Origin: Methylorubrum extorquens
GTDB taxonomy: Bacteria > Pseudomonadota > Alphaproteobacteria > Rhizobiales > Beijerinckiaceae
Assembly: GCF_024169925.1 (NCBI RefSeq)
Contig: NZ_JALJXF010000001.1
Span: 277,501 to 341,500 of the forward strand
DNA: 64,000 nucleotides
Reading direction: 5' to 3'
Within the stretch, counting starts at the first letter, position 1; the number at the start of each line of letters is the position of its first letter. Of this stretch, positions 62,600 to 64,000 are shown piece by piece. Position numbers and translations under genes: made by a program. Under the pieces are notes generated by a model. It was not told the origin of the DNA, made no database searches, and was given only the letters and a program-made list of their open reading frames with translations.

Positions 62600-62913
62600 G
62601 GCATGGGGCGGGACGATGCGGGGGCAGGGTCGCTTAATCGCTTCGTAACGGGCTACCGCCATTGTCGGCCCATCGCGAGGCGCCTTCCGCAACCATGCGG
62701 AGCCGCCTTCGAGAAGAGGCCAGCGGGTGAACCCTCCGACGGGTTCATGGACATGATGTCGGTCCGTTGATCCGGTGTGAGTCCGGAGGTGTGATGCGCG
62801 GCGAAACGAGCCTTCAGGGGCTCGCCGCGGCCCTCTCGATAGGGTCGTGCGGCCGCACCGGTGCGAGTCCGGTCCTGAGAACCGTCCCCCCTCTTTTGCC
62901 GGAAGTCTGATCC
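62600..62913 (+). promoter_or_regulatory. Flagellin promoter and structured 5' leader
   Basis: About 310 bases before the flagellin start. TGAACCC (62728-62734) pairs with GGGTTCA (62741-62747). A 15-base unit, CCGGTG[TC]GAGTCCGG, occurs at 62772-62786 and 62858-62872. GAGCC/GGCTC near 62810-62823 forms a third hairpin. Such a leader fits translational control by FlbT, encoded at 53068; direct binding is inferred. Confidence 0.5.
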
Positions 62914-64000
62914 GTGACCAGCCTGCTCACCAACATCTCCGCCATGACGGCGCTGACGACGCTCAAGGGCATCAACAGCCAGCTCGACGCCACCTCCAAC
63001 CGCGTCTCGACCGGCCAGCGCGTCTCGACCGCCGCCGACAACGCCGCCTACTGGTCGATCGCCACCACGGTGCGCACCGACAACGCCTCCCTGTCTGCCG
63101 TGAAGGACTCGCTCGGCCTCGGTTCCTCGGCGGTCGACACCGCCTATAACGGCCTGAACTCGATCCTGTCCGACATGCAGAACCTGCGCGCCAAGCTGCA
63201 GACCGCGCTTCAGCCGGGCGTCGATCGCTCGAAGGTCCAGACCGAGATCGCGGCCATCCAGAGCAAGATGAAGGCGACGGCCGACTCGTCGAACTCGTCG
63301 GGTCAGAACTGGCTCTCCGTCGATTCTACGGCGACGAACACCGCCTATCAGGCGACGCAGAGCGTGATCGCCGGCTTCTCTCGCGCTGGCGGCGGCGCGG
63401 TGACCTTCTCCAAGATCAATGTCGACGTCAATGCGATCAAGCTGTACGACGTCAACGCAAGCAGCGTCACAACCGCCGCAACCAGCGGCCAAGTGTTCGC
63501 CCAGACGTCTCTCACCGGGACCGCCGCATTCCGTCCGGGCGATGCCGTCGTCGCCAACCGCGGGACCGCGAATTTCAACGGGGCCAACGAGGTTGCCTTC
63601 ACGCTCAGCCTCGGTGACGGTTCCACGGCGGACATCGTCATCAACAGTGCGACGATGGCCTCTGCCGCCAGAGATCTGACGCGGGTGACGACGGACGAGT
63701 TCCTCGCCGCCATCAACAACCAGATCACGGCCGACACCGCCACGACGCCGCTGAGCGGAAAGGTCGCCGCTTCGCTGGACGCCTCCGGACGCCTCACCTT
63801 CACGAGCACGGCGACGGGCTCGGGGACCGATGCTCAGATCTCGGTCAAGAACATCAACGCGAGCGGCACCAACGCGCTCGTCGATGTCGGCTTCAGCGCG
63901 ATCTCGGCCACGCCTACGGTGAAGGCGGGAACGAATTTCACCACGGTGGACCTGACGGCTGATAAGGTCATCACGGTCAATGACGGGAACAGAGCGACGA
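62914..64000 (+). CDS. fliC: Flagellin (partial, 3' end beyond window)
   Basis: The first 362 codons of a flagellin, without a stop before the window ends. The N-terminal D0/D1 region is clear: TSLLTNISAMTALTTLKGIN, then NRVSTGQRVSTAADNAAYWS and VDTAYNGLNSILSDMQNLRA. From about residue 165 a Thr/Ser/Ala-rich variable domain follows. The start is a GTG with weak complementarity upstream (GGAAG) and follows a long structured leader. Flagellins polymerise into the filament through the export apparatus encoded upstream. Confidence 0.93.
   Translation, partial: MTSLLTNISAMTALTTLKGINSQLDATSNRVSTGQRVSTAADNAAYWSIATTVRTDNASLSAVKDSLGLGSSAVDTAYNGLNSILSDMQNLRAKLQTALQPGVDRSKVQTEIAAIQSKMKATADSSNSSGQNWLSVDSTATNTAYQATQSVIAGFSRAGGGAVTFSKINVDVNAIKLYDVNASSVTTAATSGQVFAQTSLTGTAAFRPGDAVVANRGTANFNGANEVAFTLSLGDGSTADIVINSATMASAARDLTRVTTDEFLAAINNQITADTATTPLSGKVAASLDASGRLTFTSTATGSGTDAQISVKNINASGTNALVDVGFSAISATPTVKAGTNFTTVDLTADKVITVNDGNRAT

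Noticed and set aside
62858..62872. Possible tRNA T-arm or group II intron start in the flagellin leader
   Set aside because: GTGCGAGTCC resembles both by chance; there are no other tRNA arms or intron domains around it, and a near copy exists 86 bases earlier.
62653..63492. Minus-strand frame opposite flagellin
   Set aside because: Antisense to the D0/D1 part of flagellin.
1..64000. CRISPR arrays, insertion sequences, prophage or rRNA
   Set aside because: No regularly spaced direct repeats, transposase or integrase frames, phage genes or rRNA sequence were seen.

Overview
The window is a strongly GC-rich bacterial chromosome segment. Gene content points to Alphaproteobacteria, order Hyphomicrobiales: FlbT and FlaF flagellin regulators, a Mic60-type protein beside hemY and hemD, DUF1491, DUF2336 and DUF1217 proteins, and a PAS histidine kinase of the DivJ/PleC type. 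GC-rich palindromic intergenic repeats of a kind I associate with Methylobacterium/Methylorubrum make Methylobacteriaceae my best guess. That family-level call is inference. I see no rRNA, CRISPR array, insertion sequence or prophage.

Region 1 (1-4.8 kb) holds a SUV3-like helicase, three small proteins, a helix-hairpin-helix protein and tRNA-Ser(GGA). Region 2 (4.9-14.5 kb) is the alphaproteobacterial block of hemY, mic60 and hemD divergent from tsaD and gpsA. A double-PAS chemoreceptor sits between tsaD and gpsA, and hemC is absent. Region 3 (14.5-20.2 kb) contains a membrane acyltransferase, a ParB-like protein, dsbB with a DedA/YqaA-type protein, tRNA-Leu(CAA), a glutamine amidotransferase and an APC permease resembling ethanolamine permeases.

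Region 4 (20.3-31.1 kb) has an apparent operon of three coiled-coil proteins, the longest crescentin-like, then a ceramide-glucosyltransferase-like enzyme, an HDAC-like deacetylase, DUF1810, an AT-rich entry into an ATP-grasp plus GNAT/CelD pair, trmO and amn. Region 5 (31.1-44.6 kb) carries a transmembrane chemoreceptor, a class A PBP with an apparent degenerate SNase-like tail, an MFS transporter, a cydB with a DUF2474 partner but no cydA, a histidine kinase, a peptidoglycan-binding protein, DUF1491, DUF2336 and a DapA-family aldolase.

Region 6 (44.7-64 kb) is a flagellar locus, nearly all on the minus strand: fliI, flgF, flgE, flgK, flgL, flaF, flbT, flgD, fliQ, flhA, fliR, fliJ-like, flgJ-like and flgN-like genes. 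A BamA-family gene sits in its middle on the opposite strand. A PilZ protein and a flagellin, cut by the window end, sit at the right edge. The flagellin has a long structured leader, a plausible target for FlbT encoded about 9 kb away. The two chemoreceptors, PilZ protein and flagellar genes form a motility theme.

Most notable: a hairpin-repeat family that keeps its 11-base loop while both stem arms change together; an orphan cydB; a BamA paralogue with a shortened first POTRA inside the flagellar cluster; a PBP1A with an SNase-like tail; and a coiled-coil operon that could be cytoskeletal.
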